Below, in pieces: positions 22,205 through 23,735 of a stretch of 23,735 nt of DNA; within the stretch, counting starts at the first letter, position 1; every line of letters starts with the position of its first letter. Below the pieces are notes generated by a model. It was not told where the DNA came from. It did not search any database and was given only the letters and a program-made list of their open reading frames with translations. Where the stretch lies: positions 1-23,735 of the forward strand of contig CBDULQ010000023.1 in the NCBI GenBank assembly GCA_965368115.1, written 5' to 3'. The translations under genes were made by a program, and so were the position numbers. The DNA is from CBDULQ01 sp965368115 (GTDB taxonomy: Bacteria; Pseudomonadota; Gammaproteobacteria; SZUA-229).

Positions 22205-22864
22205 TTAACGCCGTGAGTTGCGACGTCTCCGAGTGGCTATGAATGCAAGTCCCGATGCAAATAACCAGATGGAGGCGGGTAAGGGCACTGCGTTGTATTC
22301 AAGATTGTCCAGCAATACCGGCGTGTCTATACCCTGGCGACGCGCGGTGATGTATGCAATATTGCTGCTCATGCTGCTGATCGACAGTGTCTGTACATCA
22401 TTCAAAAGCAGGCTACTGGTGTTGACCTGGCCAATCAATGTATCACTGGCATCATAAGCCGCAAGCACACCCAGCCCGACATCTTCTGAAGGCAGGTTGT
22501 TCGGGTCCTGATAGCCGATAAAATCCAGTGCGACATAATCGGTGGCTGTTGCAAAGTCCACCCGCATTTCACCGATTAACCAGTCATAGGGAAACAGTTG
22601 TACCGGATCGACGTTAAAGATACGCGTACCGGTACTGGCATTGAGTGCTGCATCGACGCTGCTCGCCTCGGTGGAGTAAATCTGAGCCGCAATACTGCCG
22701 CCGTCGATGAGTGTACCCACTGCAGACAGGGTGACGCCGGACCAGGCATGGCTGATATCGGTGCCGGCCGCATAGTCGTCGGGATCGATTTGAACAATGA
22801 CGGCGTGACTGGTAGCGGGAACGGCGAGGCTGGCGAGCAGGGGTAAGGCGATTTTCATTTTCAT
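22205..22864 (-). CDS. VPLPA/PEP-CTERM sorting-domain surface protein
   Basis: 219 aa. It has a signal peptide (MKMKIALPLLASLAVPATSHA, about 21 residues) and a C-terminal tripartite sorting signal: VPLPA (193-197), a hydrophobic helix (SIWLFASGLAFIA) and a basic end TRRRRNSRR. This is the PEP-CTERM variant recognised by exosortase, which anchors or releases proteins at the envelope of EPS-producing Gram-negative bacteria. The mature part is Ser/Thr/Asp-rich and beta-like with no cysteine, and contains no catalytic motif that I recognise. AGGAGG stands directly upstream of ATG 22864. No exosortase gene is in the window, so it must be elsewhere in the genome. Confidence 0.88.
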   Translation of the reverse strand: MKMKIALPLLASLAVPATSHAVIVQIDPDDYAAGTDISHAWSGVTLSAVGTLIDGGSIAAQIYSTEASSVDAALNASTGTRIFNVDPVQLFPYDWLIGEMRVDFATATDYVALDFIGYQDPNNLPSEDVGLGVLAAYDASDTLIGQVNTSSLLLNDVQTLSISSMSSNIAYITARRQGIDTPVLLDNLEYNAVPLPASIWLFASGLAFIATRRRRNSRR

Positions 22865-22969
22865 AGTATCCTCCTGGATTGATGTCCTGATTTAATATGC
22901 ATCTGCATGTGCCCGATGCGCGGCATTGAGAATCACGGCATGCGAAGCGGCACAAACTGAACCAGCAGT

Positions 22970-23735
22970 TTACTTACGCACCCAGAGCAGCTGTTTGTCG
23001 CTTTCGTTATAAATGTGCAGGCCGTTTCTAAAGGCTTCGAAACGGTAGTTATAAAAATCCGTCGGCGGTTCGAAGGCGAGAATGCGATTGCCGCGAACCT
23101 GCCACCAGCCGCGATCCTGACCGCCCTGGCTCAAACCCGAAACGCCATCGCCGGTGATGCCCACATAACCGGATGTGGAGAACACACCGTCCTGTTGCAG
23201 ATGAACACTGCTCTCACTGTAACTGGAAATGCCGCCGGCATAACCGCCGTCGTAACTGCTGCTGGTGGTATAACTGCCGATCACCAGCGGCGGATGACTC
23301 GCCGGCGCAAACCTGACCTGTTTGATCAGGCGGCCGATATAGGCTTTGTGCTTCAGTGCATCCTGGCTATCCTGTACGCGCACAAACAGGCTGAGTTCCG
23401 GTTTGCTAATCACCATCAACCAGTCGCTGGACTGGTTCTTCACATGTACGCTGGCTACATTGGCGCCGGCGATTTTTTCCATTTTGATCTGGCTGATGTA
23501 CTGCACCGCATTGAAGGCGTTGAGCAGATCGGTGAGTACCGCTTTGGGTTCCAGCGTGGGCACCACGCCGACCAGGATCTGAAACGTTTTGTCATCACCC
23601 ATGGCGACCATGTCCACCGGCTGTAGATAGCGGTGTGCAGTGTTATCGGGAATGGGTAAGGACGCAATGGCGCCGGGAGTACTCACGTTGGCGGCAATAG
23701 CCGGAGCGGGTAGAAGGAGGGCCGTGGCCAGCAGC
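22970..23735 (-). CDS. Exported hypothetical protein (5' end outside window)
   Basis: At least 255 codons are present. The frame stays open to the window edge and reads LLATALLLPAPAIAANVSTPG at its visible N-terminus, which is the end of a signal peptide with an A-x-A cleavage site. The GTG at 23686 is therefore internal and not the start. The mature part has an N-terminal alpha/beta region (about 100 residues), then a Ser/Tyr/Gly-rich linker (SYTTSSSYDGGYAGG). The C-terminal beta domain includes GVFSTSGYVGITGDGVSG, GWWQVRGNRILAFEP and GLHIYNESDKQLLWVR, a lipocalin-like or membrane-assay-like strand pattern. The family is not recognised. It stands 105 bases upstream of the VPLPA-CTERM gene on the same strand and may share its transcript. 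Confidence 0.75.
   Translation of the reverse strand, partial: LLATALLLPAPAIAANVSTPGAIASLPIPDNTAHRYLQPVDMVAMGDDKTFQILVGVVPTLEPKAVLTDLLNAFNAVQYISQIKMEKIAGANVASVHVKNQSSDWLMVISKPELSLFVRVQDSQDALKHKAYIGRLIKQVRFAPASHPPLVIGSYTTSSSYDGGYAGGISSYSESSVHLQQDGVFSTSGYVGITGDGVSGLSQGGQDRGWWQVRGNRILAFEPPTDFYNYRFEAFRNGLHIYNESDKQLLWVRK

Noticed and set aside
23684..23686. GTG as start of the last minus-strand gene
   Set aside because: The frame continues upstream to the window edge and encodes the end of a signal peptide, so the true start is outside the window.

Overview
The window looks like a chromosomal segment of a Gram-negative, probably gammaproteobacterial, organism. Supporting signs are the MtfA (M90) peptidase, a YadG/YadH-type ABC exporter, a YebC-family protein that opens MGRAYQNRKES, a VPLPA/PEP-CTERM surface protein, Sec, Tat and possible lipoprotein signals, and GTCATTCCCG...CGGGAAT dispersed palindromes. 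I cannot place it below class. I see no rRNA, tRNA, CRISPR array, transposase or phage structural gene.

Layout. 1-2035: composite palindromic repeats with a unit of about 267 bp, lying on both sides of mtfA (493-1314). 2218-6471: a tightly packed operon for a two-subunit molybdenum hydroxylase of the isoquinoline 1-oxidoreductase type (2Fe-2S subunit and Tat-exported molybdopterin subunit), followed by its maturation factors XdhC and a MocA-like cytidylyltransferase. 6599-8729: a second close-packed + strand cluster with a 74-aa protein, YjbQ, a membrane-anchored unknown and a GNAT acetyltransferase. 8846-10140: two overlapping integral-membrane hydrolase genes, a ceramidase-family protein and a CPBP protease, behind a hairpin that would hide a strong Shine-Dalgarno.

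10190-12494 (minus): a fold-III PLP decarboxylase of the ornithine decarboxylase type and an exported TIM-barrel amidohydrolase. 12606-16395 (plus): a two-domain sulfurtransferase, a T4-type lysozyme without signal peptide, an exported or lipoprotein-like unknown, and a secreted beta-helix-like protein that ends at a strong intrinsic terminator. 16576-17779 (plus): a single-pass membrane protein and a small protein resembling the DnaT DNA-binding domain. 17784-18854 (minus): an Old Yellow Enzyme. 19090-20774 (plus): the YadG/YadH ABC exporter. 20783-23735 (minus): a YebC-family regulator, a small exported two-cysteine protein behind nested inverted repeats, a VPLPA-CTERM protein with a perfect 14-bp terminator-like hairpin, and an exported protein whose 5' end lies beyond the window.

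The clearest functional unit is the molybdenum-hydroxylase operon, which carries both structural genes and two dedicated cofactor-maturation genes. Most other genes are single housekeeping or envelope functions. No single new system stands out. The best candidates for follow-up are the composite repeats around mtfA, the hairpin-controlled ceramidase/CPBP pair, the YjbQ cluster and the unaccompanied lysozyme.
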